Source: Ferruginibacter sp.
Lineage (GTDB): Bacteria > Bacteroidota > Bacteroidia > Chitinophagales > Chitinophagaceae
Reading direction: 5' to 3'
Assembly (NCBI GenBank): GCA_016786725.1
Contig: JAEUVU010000013.1
Coordinates: forward strand, 62,001-126,000
DNA: 64,000 nt
This document shows, piece after piece, positions 25,630 through 33,718 of the stretch. Numbering within the stretch: position 1 is the first letter of the stretch; each line of letters starts with the position of its first letter. The position numbers and the translations under genes are program-made. Below the pieces are notes generated by a model. The model did no database searches and was not told the DNA's origin. It was given only the letters and a program-made list of their open reading frames with translations.

Positions 25630-26058
25630 TCAGGGTTTGTTTTTTTGTTGCAGGTATTGCATCAGGTCGCCCGATTCAATTTCAGGATAACCTGAAAGAT
25701 CTTTGTTGTACCAGTATATCCATGCTTTATGCGGCTGGCCATTTTGGTAAGCAATCACTTCTTCACGTTTGTACAAAGGAGTTTCTCCTTCCTCCGTATT
25801 CAACCCTTCATAATCATCCAACTGACCGATGGCCCAGGAAAATTCAAGGGGATTATTAATAGCATAAAGCTCTCCTGAAATGAATTTATCTTCACTTGTT
25901 GCTGCTGCGGCAGGATATTCGCCCAGGTCGTGCAGTTTTCCTTTAACAACAGCCTCGCCCAGTAAATGAAAATATTTGGTTAGATATGCATACACCGGGT
26001 TGCGGAAACCGCTGCGCAGGGAGCCGTACACAAATAATTTATAGTTATCGCTACTCAT
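25630..26058 (-). CDS. Gamma-glutamylcyclotransferase-like (GGCT/AIG2) protein
   Basis: This 142-residue protein has the GGCT-fold signature YKLFVYGSLRSGFRNP at the N-terminus (YGSL substrate loop), then GEYPAA, SGELYAI and LDDYEG, with Glu/Asp in the catalytic segment LDDYEGL. The family acts on gamma-glutamyl amines or peptides; the true substrate is unknown. It ends 4 bp before the LpxH-like start (plus coordinates 25630 and 25625), consistent with co-transcription. Confidence 0.85.
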   Translation of the reverse strand: MSSDNYKLFVYGSLRSGFRNPVYAYLTKYFHLLGEAVVKGKLHDLGEYPAAAATSEDKFISGELYAINNPLEFSWAIGQLDDYEGLNTEEGETPLYKREEVIAYQNGQPHKAWIYWYNKDLSGYPEIESGDLMQYLQQKNKP

Positions 26059-26088
26059 AGTACATTAAAGTTACCTGTAAAATTACAA

Positions 26089-26703
26089 TTATGCTTCTAC
26101 CAAAAAACAATAAACTTCTTTGGGGCCGTGCACCCCTGTTACCAGGGTTTTTTCAATATCGGCGGTGCGGCTGGGGCCGGTGGCAAAAGTTATAAGCGAA
26201 GGAATATTGCCGGCGTATTTTTCTTTTAAATTTTGTAAGGCATCTTTTACATCGTACACTAACTGGCTGGTATAGGCAATGCAGATATGTACGGGGGCAT
26301 ATACACTTACGGTACGGCCGCTTTGCTGTGCAGCGCTCATAACAATGGTGCCGGTACGGGCTACTAAAAATTCGCAGCCGGTAATAGAAGCATCACAGGT
26401 TGATAAGCTGATTGTATTGCTGAATTTTTCGTTCCACTTATCAGTGTTGCAGTAGATTTTTGTCCATTGCTTATCTGCAATCAGTTGTTCAACCTGCTGC
26501 AGCATTTCTTGTTCACTTAAACAAAAAGAAAACTTGCCGTTGATATTGATGAACTCCTGTGCAAAAACAACATCTAAGCTATCGGTGGGCGGGTGGAAAA
26601 CAGAGTTGGTTCCTTCGCTTTGCGGAAAAGGCAAAGGCACCGGATGACTCAGTGCCTGCCTTATTCTTTTTAAAATATTTTCTTTTGCCGGTGATACAGC
26701 CAT
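26089..26703 (-). CDS. LUD-domain protein (LutC/YkgG-like)
   Basis: This 204-residue protein contains a LUD domain; LutC is one of three proteins of the lactate-utilisation LutABC complex. Visible signatures are ITGCEFLVARTGTIV and a conserved ATGPSRTADIEKTLVTGVHGP segment, which closes the family. In Bacteroidota a LUD gene commonly follows rsfS-ftsH, as here (start 60 bp downstream of the ftsH stop). The LutB homologue is about 18 kb away. Its role next to ftsH is unknown. Confidence 0.85.
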   Translation of the reverse strand: MAVSPAKENILKRIRQALSHPVPLPFPQSEGTNSVFHPPTDSLDVVFAQEFININGKFSFCLSEQEMLQQVEQLIADKQWTKIYCNTDKWNEKFSNTISLSTCDASITGCEFLVARTGTIVMSAAQQSGRTVSVYAPVHICIAYTSQLVYDVKDALQNLKEKYAGNIPSLITFATGPSRTADIEKTLVTGVHGPKEVYCFLVEA

Positions 26704-26763
26704 GATCTTTATTATTAACCCGTCTTCGACAAGCTCCGACTGACAGTCATTTGTTTGAAAGCT

Positions 26764-28863
26764 TTAAATTGCCGGAGGATTATTTTGCAGATCATCTGCT
26801 ATCCCCAAATTTGGAGACATTGTTTCTTTTTCACGGTTCTTTGCAGCTTCTTCTTCATCAACAATTATATCCAGTGCTTTCTTTTCTTCAAACGGCCTTT
26901 TACCAATCAACGCTTCCACATCGCTTTTGAATAAAACTTCTTTCTTCAACAGTTCCTGCGCCAGTTTTTCTACATCACCTTTTTTGTCGGTGAGGAGTTG
27001 CTTGGTACGCTGATAAGCTTCATCAATCAGTTTGCGTACTTCTTCATCAATCATTTTACCGGTTTCTTCACTAAATGGTTTGGTGAAAACATTTTCCTGG
27101 TTAGGATCGTAGTAGCTGATATTGCCAACCTTTCCATTCATGCCATAAACAGTTATCATACTGTAGGCGATCTTGGTTATCTGCTGCAGGTCGTTGCTTG
27201 CACCAGTGCTTATTTTTCCGAAGAAGATATCTTCACTGGCACGGCCACCAAGTGTCATACAAATTTGATCCATCAGCTGGTCAGTATTGTATAGATATTG
27301 CTCTTTAGGGGTGTACTGTGCGTAACCCAAGGCTGCCGTACCTCTTGGCACTACGGTAACTTTTAATAAAGGATAAGCATGCTCCAGGTACCAGCCGCAA
27401 ATGGCATGACCGGCCTCATGATAGGCAATAATCTCTTTTTCTTCCGGGGAGATGATCTTGTTCTTTTTTTCCAAACCACCGATCACACGGTCAATCGCAT
27501 CCTGAAAGTCACTCATGTCAACCGCAGCTTTGTTTTTACGTGCCGCTATCAATGCAGCTTCGTTACAAACATTGGCAATATCGGCACCGGCAAAACCAGG
27601 GGTTTGCTCGGCCAGTTTATGAATGTCTAATGTTTCAGAAATTTTTATCGGGCCAAGATGTACTTTAAATATCGCTTCTCTTCCCACCAGGTCCGGACGG
27701 TCAATTGATATCTGCCTGTCGAACCGGCCCGGCCTTAACAAAGCAGCATCCAAAACATCGGGCCTGTTGGTAGCAGCCAGAATGATGATACCAAGATCGG
27801 TTCCAAAACCATCCATTTCTACCAGCAACTGATTCAATGTATTTTCACGTTCATCATTGCTCATCATCATATTTTTACCTCTTGCCCTTCCTATTGCATC
27901 TATCTCATCAATAAAAATTATGCAGGGCGCTTTTTCACGGGCCTGTTTAAACAGGTCACGTACACGGCTGGCACCCACGCCTACAAACATCTCCACAAAA
28001 TCACTGCCACTAAGGCTAAAGAAAGGAACCTGTGCCTCCCCGGCAACAGCTTTTGCAAGCAAGGTTTTACCGGTGCCCGGAGGTCCAACCAATAAAGCAC
28101 CTTTTGGAATTTTACCGCCCAACGCTGTATATTTTTTTGGATTTTTTAAGAAGTCAACAATCTCCATCACTTCCACTTTGGCTTCATCCAAACCGGCCAC
28201 ATCGCCAAAGTTTATGTTTACACGGGTGCCTTTTTCAAATAAGGTTGCTTTTGATTTGCCGATGCTGAAAATACCGCCACCGGCACCACCACCACCTGGT
28301 CCGCCAACTTTACGCATCATCATTACAAACAGCAAAACGATGAGTAGTATGGGTAATAGAGAAGTGATAATCTGCCCGAAAATTTCTCCTTCTTCATCGG
28401 GCTGATCAGGTATTTGCTGTACCGTTGGGTTGTTTTTATAAAACTCTGCCATCTGCGTAGCAAAAGTTTTATCATCTACAATACTGAAAAATAACTGCGG
28501 CTGATCTGGCTTTACAGCTACTGCTGCTTCATAATTTTTGTCATCAGCCTTTACATTCAGCGCTTTTTTATAAAAAGCAGCTTTGTTTTTTAAACTGTCG
28601 GGACTAACAAAAACCCTTACTATCTTTTTGTTGCGGATGGTTTTCATCTTCACCACATCGCCCTGCAAAACCATTGAATAGAATTTTTGCTGGTCGGTTT
28701 CAATGCCTGCACTGCTTACTGTGCGAAAAAAATTCCAGGCAATGATGGTAAGAAAAATAATACCATACACCCAGTAGATATTAAACTTCGGCTTTTTTTT
28801 ATCATCTCCTTTGGGAGGTATATTATCAGGATTGAATTTCCTTTTGCTGTCTTGTTGATTCAT
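26764..28863 (-). CDS. ftsH: ATP-dependent zinc metalloprotease FtsH
   Basis: This membrane-anchored AAA+ protease degrades membrane and cytosolic targets. The 699-residue chain has TM helices at about 30-46 and 162-183, with a periplasmic domain between. The AAA module shows Walker A GPPGTGKT (260-267), Walker B IIFIDEID (315-322) and the second region of homology (NVCNEAAL). The zinc motif is HEAGH (482-486), followed by the C-terminal helical domain. All motifs are intact. It lies between rsfS and the LUD gene on the same strand, the usual Bacteroidota order. Confidence 0.98.
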   Translation of the reverse strand: MNQQDSKRKFNPDNIPPKGDDKKKPKFNIYWVYGIIFLTIIAWNFFRTVSSAGIETDQQKFYSMVLQGDVVKMKTIRNKKIVRVFVSPDSLKNKAAFYKKALNVKADDKNYEAAVAVKPDQPQLFFSIVDDKTFATQMAEFYKNNPTVQQIPDQPDEEGEIFGQIITSLLPILLIVLLFVMMMRKVGGPGGGGAGGGIFSIGKSKATLFEKGTRVNINFGDVAGLDEAKVEVMEIVDFLKNPKKYTALGGKIPKGALLVGPPGTGKTLLAKAVAGEAQVPFFSLSGSDFVEMFVGVGASRVRDLFKQAREKAPCIIFIDEIDAIGRARGKNMMMSNDERENTLNQLLVEMDGFGTDLGIIILAATNRPDVLDAALLRPGRFDRQISIDRPDLVGREAIFKVHLGPIKISETLDIHKLAEQTPGFAGADIANVCNEAALIAARKNKAAVDMSDFQDAIDRVIGGLEKKNKIISPEEKEIIAYHEAGHAICGWYLEHAYPLLKVTVVPRGTAALGYAQYTPKEQYLYNTDQLMDQICMTLGGRASEDIFFGKISTGASNDLQQITKIAYSMITVYGMNGKVGNISYYDPNQENVFTKPFSEETGKMIDEEVRKLIDEAYQRTKQLLTDKKGDVEKLAQELLKKEVLFKSDVEALIGKRPFEEKKALDIIVDEEEAAKNREKETMSPNLGIADDLQNNPPAI

Positions 28864-28975
28864 ATTTTTTTGTGCTGTTGTATAAGATGCCCATTTGTTG
28901 ATAGTGCATACTCAATAACAATAGACGTTTGTGTTTTGTTATTATTTTAATCCGGGTATCAAACCGGTAGATATT

Positions 28976-29413
28976 TTATCCTTCATGTTCCATTACGGGT
29001 GCATCATGCCACATTTCTTCAAGCTGGTAAAATTTCCTTGGCTCGGGCAGCATTACATGAACCACTATATTAACGTAATCTATCAAAATCCATTGCTGTG
29101 CCTGGCGGCCTTCGTGTTTATAAGGTATTTCCAGGCATTTTTCTTTTACATCTGTTTCAACAAAATCGGCAATGGCCCTCAGCTGGGTTGTGTTGCTTGC
29201 CTGACAAATTATAAAAAAATCGGCAACTGCTTCCGGAATTTTCCGGAGATCGAGGCTTATAATTTTTTCGCCCTTTTTTTCCTGGATGGCGTTAATGATT
29301 GTTTTGAAAAGTTTGCTGTTTCGGGTTACCCGTACAATGCTGTTTTTTTTACGGGTGTTTAATGCGTTTAAATTGTTCAAATCTGTTGTAATTTTTAATT
29401 TATGTACCTGCAA
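28976..29413 (-). CDS. rsfS: Ribosome silencing factor
   Basis: RsfS binds L14 on the large subunit and prevents subunit joining when nutrients are short. The 145-residue protein contains the core IINAIQEKKGEKIISLDLRKI and FFIICQASNTTQLRAIADFVE, then ILIDYVNIVVHVMLPEPRKFY and YQLEEMW. The N-terminal 30 residues are not family sequence, so the real start may be an internal alternative codon, for example the TTG just before NNLNALNTRKK. I use ATG 29413. It is the first gene of the minus-strand run into ftsH and diverges from birA. Confidence 0.9.
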   Translation of the reverse strand: MQVHKLKITTDLNNLNALNTRKKNSIVRVTRNSKLFKTIINAIQEKKGEKIISLDLRKIPEAVADFFIICQASNTTQLRAIADFVETDVKEKCLEIPYKHEGRQAQQWILIDYVNIVVHVMLPEPRKFYQLEEMWHDAPVMEHEG

Positions 29414-29511
29414 CGGGAATTATTGTCCCGGGGAATTTATTGTTTTTAAAAAACCAGCCCGTAGCTTGCAAATATTGGCAAAAGTAACACTTCTTTGCCA
29501 TTTGGATTATT

Positions 29512-30243
29512 ATGGGTGAAGCGGGTTTTTTTACCATTTTAGATACGGTGGACAGCACCAATAACTATGCCATGCGGCAGCTGCATGATGGTTTGGCAAA
29601 GCATGGGCAGGCCTGGTTTGCAACCGAACAAACGGCAGGAAAAGGGCAACGGGGGAAAAGCTGGGCAAGCCAAAAAGGAAAGAATATAGCCATGAGCCTT
29701 GTTTTGGAGCCGGCAAAATGTAAAATTGAAAGCCGGTTTCATTTAAGTGCATTGGTTGCGCTTTGCTGTTTGGATTTTTTAAAAATGCATATTGAAGGAG
29801 AAATAAAAATAAAATGGCCTAATGACCTTTATTGGCGTGACAGAAAGACAGGCGGCATCCTGATTGAAAATAAATTGCAGGGCCGGGCATGGAAATGGGC
29901 TGTAGTAGGTATTGGCATTAATATCAACCAGGATGTTTTTAGCCAGGATCTGAAACGTGCCATTTCGTTAAAACAGATCACCGGAAAAGCATTTGATGTG
30001 ATTGAACTTGCGAAACAGTTGCAATTGCTGCTGATGAAAAAAATTGATGAAGGAATTACACTGAATGAAACAATACAGCATTACAATGAAAAATTGTACA
30101 AAAAAGATGAACCGGTAACACTTAAAAAAGCCAATATTAAATTCGACACCATCATAAAAGGGATATCAACCCAGGGTAAATTACAAACTGTAGATGCCAT
30201 TGAGCGTGAATTTGATTTTGGTGAAGTGGAGTGGGTTTTGTGA
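29512..30243 (+). CDS. birA: Biotin-[acetyl-CoA-carboxylase] ligase
   Basis: This enzyme transfers biotin from biotinyl-5-AMP to the carrier protein of acetyl-CoA carboxylase. The 243-residue protein has only the catalytic and C-terminal SH3-like domains and no N-terminal DNA-binding HTH, so it should not act as a repressor. Motifs: STNNYAM at the N-terminus, TAGKGQRGKSW (biotin/ATP loop), IKWPNDLYW and GGILIENKL, then GIGININQ. It diverges from rsfS with a gap of about 100 bp. Confidence 0.95.
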   Translation: MGEAGFFTILDTVDSTNNYAMRQLHDGLAKHGQAWFATEQTAGKGQRGKSWASQKGKNIAMSLVLEPAKCKIESRFHLSALVALCCLDFLKMHIEGEIKIKWPNDLYWRDRKTGGILIENKLQGRAWKWAVVGIGININQDVFSQDLKRAISLKQITGKAFDVIELAKQLQLLLMKKIDEGITLNETIQHYNEKLYKKDEPVTLKKANIKFDTIIKGISTQGKLQTVDAIEREFDFGEVEWVL

Positions 30244-30281
30244 GTTTTCACTGCGATCTCTGCGTGAAACTATCCGCAGGG

Positions 30282-30578
30282 CTACAAATTTTCAGCTTCT
30301 CTTGCTTCCACTTCAAAGCGATTATTATAGTAGCCTTTCCTGATGCTTTCCCAAACATATTTTACAATAAACATAAAGTAACCATGCTCTCTAAATTGTT
30401 TGATGTGACAAAGCTCATGCTTCAACCATTTTTCATCTGCAAGAAACTCAGTTTTGGAAGCGCCATACAAATGAATAGTTTTGCCCAGAACCATGGCTAC
30501 GTTATCAGTTCCTAATTTTTTTGCAGCAATTTTTGCCAGCCAGGAATTTTCTTTGATTATGAAGGATGGATTACTCAA
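30282..30578 (-). CDS. Small HELCH metallopeptidase-like protein
   Basis: The 98-residue protein has WLKHELCHIKQF, an HExxH zinc-binding helix, and a downstream Glu in RFEVEAREAE that could be the third ligand. It is much shorter than normal zincin domains. There is no signal peptide. Its ATG overlaps the bcp stop (8 bp shared, plus coordinates 30571-30578), so translation is probably coupled to bcp. I do not recognise a named family beyond DUF4157-like minimal peptidases. It converges on birA. Confidence 0.6.
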   Translation of the reverse strand: MSNPSFIIKENSWLAKIAAKKLGTDNVAMVLGKTIHLYGASKTEFLADEKWLKHELCHIKQFREHGYFMFIVKYVWESIRKGYYNNRFEVEAREAENL

Positions 30579-31041
30579 TCTCTGCCCAGGCTTTTACAAT
30601 TTCTTCGGCGTGCTGTTTGTTTTTCGGTCTGAGGAATATTTTACGGATGACGCCTTTTTCATCAATCAAAAAAGTAGTGCGGTGCAGCCCCATGTAGTTT
30701 CTTCCGTAAAGTTGCTTCTCTCCCCAAACGCCGTATTTATCAATGATCGTATGGTCAACGTCAGCTATCAAAGTAAAAGGCAAATCATATTTAGCTTCAA
30801 ATTTCTTGTGCTTTTTTTCTTCATCAGGACTAACGCCCAGTACAACAAAACCATTCTTTTTTAATAAAGAAAAATTGTCTCTCAAATTACAAGCCTGTAC
30901 CGTACAGGTGGGAGTATCATCTTCAGGATAAAAAAATAAGATCACTTTTTTGCCTTTATGATCTGCCAGGGAAACGGGCCTGCCATTTTGATCTTTGCCT
31001 TTAAATGTTGGAGCTTTTTGTCGTTCCGAAAGATGTGTCAT
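30571..31041 (-). CDS. bcp: Thioredoxin-dependent peroxiredoxin, Bcp/PrxQ type
   Basis: This protein reduces hydroperoxides with thioredoxin. The 156-residue chain has FFYPEDDTPTCTVQACNL with peroxidatic Cys46 and resolving Cys51, the PrxQ CxxxxC spacing. VIDKYGVWGEKQLYGRNYMG and LIDEKGVIRKIF are typical Bcp segments. It is followed by and overlaps a small metallopeptidase-like gene on the same strand, suggesting an oxidative-stress pair, though this is only inference from position. Confidence 0.95.
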   Translation of the reverse strand: MTHLSERQKAPTFKGKDQNGRPVSLADHKGKKVILFFYPEDDTPTCTVQACNLRDNFSLLKKNGFVVLGVSPDEEKKHKKFEAKYDLPFTLIADVDHTIIDKYGVWGEKQLYGRNYMGLHRTTFLIDEKGVIRKIFLRPKNKQHAEEIVKAWAEIE

Positions 31042-31098
31042 GTTATCTGTTATTTGTTATCCGTTGCAGGCCTGTTAACGATTAACCGTTCAACGTTT

Positions 31099-32832
31099 CT
31101 ATCTTGTAAACTTATAAACTCTCTCGGTTACATTTCCAACCTGGTCTTCTGCAATTATTTTTAGTTCGTGTTCACCCGCAACGCACATTTCATCAAAATC
31201 ATAAATAAAACGGCTTCCTTTATCATTGGTAAACCGAAGCCAGCTGCCGTTCAGCAATGCGGTAAATTTTACTTCCTCCGTATTATCTTTTATAACAAAA
31301 ACAATACGGCTTTGTTTACTCATGTTCATGCCATCTTTAAAACCAACGGGAGTAATTACCGGCGGAGAAGAATCAATCATTAATTCAAAACTGCCAAACT
31401 CCCGAAAGCTGGCTTTGTACCAACCGGGTTCGCCTTTGTAATTTTCGGGTTCTGCCCTGGCATAATCGTTTTTGCCGTTTTCAAAACGGTGCATTACCAG
31501 TTTGTTGGGTAAAGAGGTTGCTGTTTTTATGCTGATGGGAAAAGCCTTTTGTACAGGCACCCTTGTATTGTGCAGTTGATAAACCGTAAAACCGTTTTTG
31601 CCCGGTGTTTCGTTGTATTGAAAACGGATAGAATCGTAAAGGCAATAAGGCGGCAGATAAAAACGGATTCCTGCATTTTCGAAAATATTTATAAAACCCG
31701 GCCTGAAAGAGCGTGGCTGAAAAAAACCTGCTGAATCCGCAACCTTTGTTTCCCTTACTTTTTCATTGCGCTGCACTGCAAACTGTAATACCGAAGCATT
31801 GCCGGAAGCGTCTTTTACAACAATCTTTACCTGGTGGGTGCTATCGTCCTCAATATTAATTACACCATCGCCATTAAATGTTGTGTACACACTGTTATTG
31901 TACCCCGGTAATTTGCAAACATGCTGTATATAACCACCTCCGCCACTTTTGTACCTGTAATCAATATGTGCATTCAGGTAGCGGGTTTCATCATAACTGA
32001 TACTGTCTAACTGAAAGCCTACAATCGGTTTATCATTATCATACAATAACGATTCGTAAATGCCATTTTTATTGTTTGATCCATTGTAGCGGTCATAGGC
32101 AGTAATACCAAAACTAACCTTATCTGTATTGGCAATAATAAGCGATGGAGTGGTTACATAAACCCCGTTTATTTTTTTAAGGGTATAAATTCTGGGAGTT
32201 TGCTCGTAGGTGCTCACACAGCGATCGTAAACAGCCAGCTTGTAAATATCCGGTGGCACATTGTCGGCTATCCCAAAATCAAATAAGGAAGGGTTTAAAA
32301 CCTTATCTGTTTTTGTATCTCTTATTTCAAAATGCAGGTGCGGCCCCTGCGAACCGCCGGTGTTACCACTCAATGCAATGGTATCTCCTTTTTTTACAGG
32401 AAACAGATCAGGCGGCACATCTAAAAAAACTGCCCAGCTTTTTAATGCATACTGCTGTTGTTTCACATATTTTTCAAGCTCTGTATAAAAACCATTCAGG
32501 TGGGCATATAAAGTGGTTAGCCCATTAGGATGATTGATATAAATTGCCCTCCCAAAACCCCACGGTTCTACTTTTACTTTGGCTACATAACCATCGGCGG
32601 CGGCCAGTATTTTTTTATTTTGTGCTTTATCAGTACGCAGGTCGTATCCCATGTGATAATGATTGGGCCGCAATTCTCCGAAATTGGCTACATAGCTTTT
32701 GGCTGCCACAACCGGGTACTCAAAATAACCTGCAGGGTAATTTTTAGGAGGAAAAAACTGGGCAACGGATATTTTTGAGTTAAAGAATATTACAATAAAA
32801 ATAAAAGGCCTTAAAAAGTTATATTTAAGCAT
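31099..32832 (-). CDS. M23-family peptidase with long C-terminal beta-rich region
   Basis: This is a 577-residue exported protein (signal peptide 1-25, ending SVAQ). The N-terminal peptidase domain (about 50-190) has HYHMGYDLRT (HxxxD) and the second-ligand segment GPHLHFEIRD (HxH), so zinc ligands are present. The C-terminal 380 residues form beta-sandwich-like segments with no recognised family and end with a VAGEHELKIIAEDQVGNVTE pattern, resembling an Ig-like fold. I infer a periplasmic cell-wall endopeptidase. It stands alone between bcp and a divergent MORN gene. Confidence 0.85.
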   Translation of the reverse strand: MLKYNFLRPFIFIVIFFNSKISVAQFFPPKNYPAGYFEYPVVAAKSYVANFGELRPNHYHMGYDLRTDKAQNKKILAAADGYVAKVKVEPWGFGRAIYINHPNGLTTLYAHLNGFYTELEKYVKQQQYALKSWAVFLDVPPDLFPVKKGDTIALSGNTGGSQGPHLHFEIRDTKTDKVLNPSLFDFGIADNVPPDIYKLAVYDRCVSTYEQTPRIYTLKKINGVYVTTPSLIIANTDKVSFGITAYDRYNGSNNKNGIYESLLYDNDKPIVGFQLDSISYDETRYLNAHIDYRYKSGGGGYIQHVCKLPGYNNSVYTTFNGDGVINIEDDSTHQVKIVVKDASGNASVLQFAVQRNEKVRETKVADSAGFFQPRSFRPGFINIFENAGIRFYLPPYCLYDSIRFQYNETPGKNGFTVYQLHNTRVPVQKAFPISIKTATSLPNKLVMHRFENGKNDYARAEPENYKGEPGWYKASFREFGSFELMIDSSPPVITPVGFKDGMNMSKQSRIVFVIKDNTEEVKFTALLNGSWLRFTNDKGSRFIYDFDEMCVAGEHELKIIAEDQVGNVTERVYKFTR

Positions 32833-32918
32833 TATATTTAGGAAAGATATATACAGGTTATGTTTTTTATAAAATTACATCTATTCAACCAAACCCTGTA
32901 AACCCTAAAATACTTTTT

Positions 32919-33605
32919 ATGAAACAGCTACTGCTCATCTTACTATGTATAATTTCTGTAAACGGCATCCGGGCACAAAACGCAGATTGCAAAGTGCTGA
33001 GCGATTCCTTAAAAGGAACATATACCGGGGATTGCAAAAACGGCAAAGCCGATGGCGCAGGTAAAGCTGTTGGCGTGCATACTTACGATGGCGAATTTAA
33101 AAATGGCCTGCCCGAAGGAAAAGGCAAATACACCTGGCCTAATGGAGATTATTATTATGGCGCCTGGAAAAAAGGTTTGAAAGACGGTAAAGGAGAGTTA
33201 CACCATTTTGAAAATGGTGTAGAAAAACTGACTGCCGGGTACTGGAAAAAAGGGAATTACAGGGGTGAATATGAACATCCTTATCTTATTACCAATACTA
33301 CCTCAGATATAGGAAGGTTGGAAGTAGAAAAAATGAGCGACAAAGAAGCAACTGTTACAATCAATGTTGAAAGTCTTGTTAATACCCCAACATTACAGGG
33401 CAGTACCCTTATGACAGCCCACCAGGTTACCCGGGGGCAATATGTAAGCAAATCCTCAAATAATTTAAGCAGCAATAAAGAAGTTACTGTGTTTCGGGGA
33501 GTTATTTTTCCTTTCAGGTGCATATTTAATTTTGGCAATTCAATTCTGGAGATAGAATTTTTTGAAAAAGGAGCCTGGAATGTGAGCGTACCCATCGGCA
33601 AGTAA
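32919..33605 (+). CDS. Secreted MORN-repeat protein
   Basis: This 228-residue protein has a signal peptide (1-18, ending IRAQ). It contains about three to four MORN repeats between residues 30 and 95 (YTGDCKNGKADGAGKA; YDGEFKNGLPEGKGKYTW; YYGAWKKGLKDGKGELHH), each with the G-x-x-x-x-G-K/YTW-like pattern, and a beta-rich C-terminal domain of unknown type. In Bacteroidota such proteins are usually outer-membrane or periplasmic, with unknown role. It ends before the hairpin at 33637-33665. Confidence 0.8.
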   Translation: MKQLLLILLCIISVNGIRAQNADCKVLSDSLKGTYTGDCKNGKADGAGKAVGVHTYDGEFKNGLPEGKGKYTWPNGDYYYGAWKKGLKDGKGELHHFENGVEKLTAGYWKKGNYRGEYEHPYLITNTTSDIGRLEVEKMSDKEATVTINVESLVNTPTLQGSTLMTAHQVTRGQYVSKSSNNLSSNKEVTVFRGVIFPFRCIFNFGNSILEIEFFEKGAWNVSVPIGK

Positions 33606-33636
33606 AAATATTTCCGGCTTTTCAGCCAATGTTTTT

Positions 33637-33669
33637 AAAACCTGTATGTTTTGCATACCGGTTTTTTAT
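33637..33669 (+). terminator. Terminator after the MORN gene
   Basis: AAAACCTGTATG (33637-33648) pairs with CATACCGGTTTT (33654-33665) with one mismatch, giving a stem followed by a T run. It separates the MORN gene from carB. Confidence 0.7.
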
Positions 33670-33718
33670 TTACAGCATTTACAATTACTTTTGCACGCCA
33701 CAACACAGGCAATGTACT

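Noticed and set aside
26998..28950. Several plus-strand frames opposite ftsH and its leader
   Set aside because: They are antisense to a fully supported gene, have no family motifs, and arise from codon bias on the opposite strand.
33629..33718. N-terminal extension of carB
   Set aside because: The extra 30 residues have no family match and cover a -7-like promoter element.
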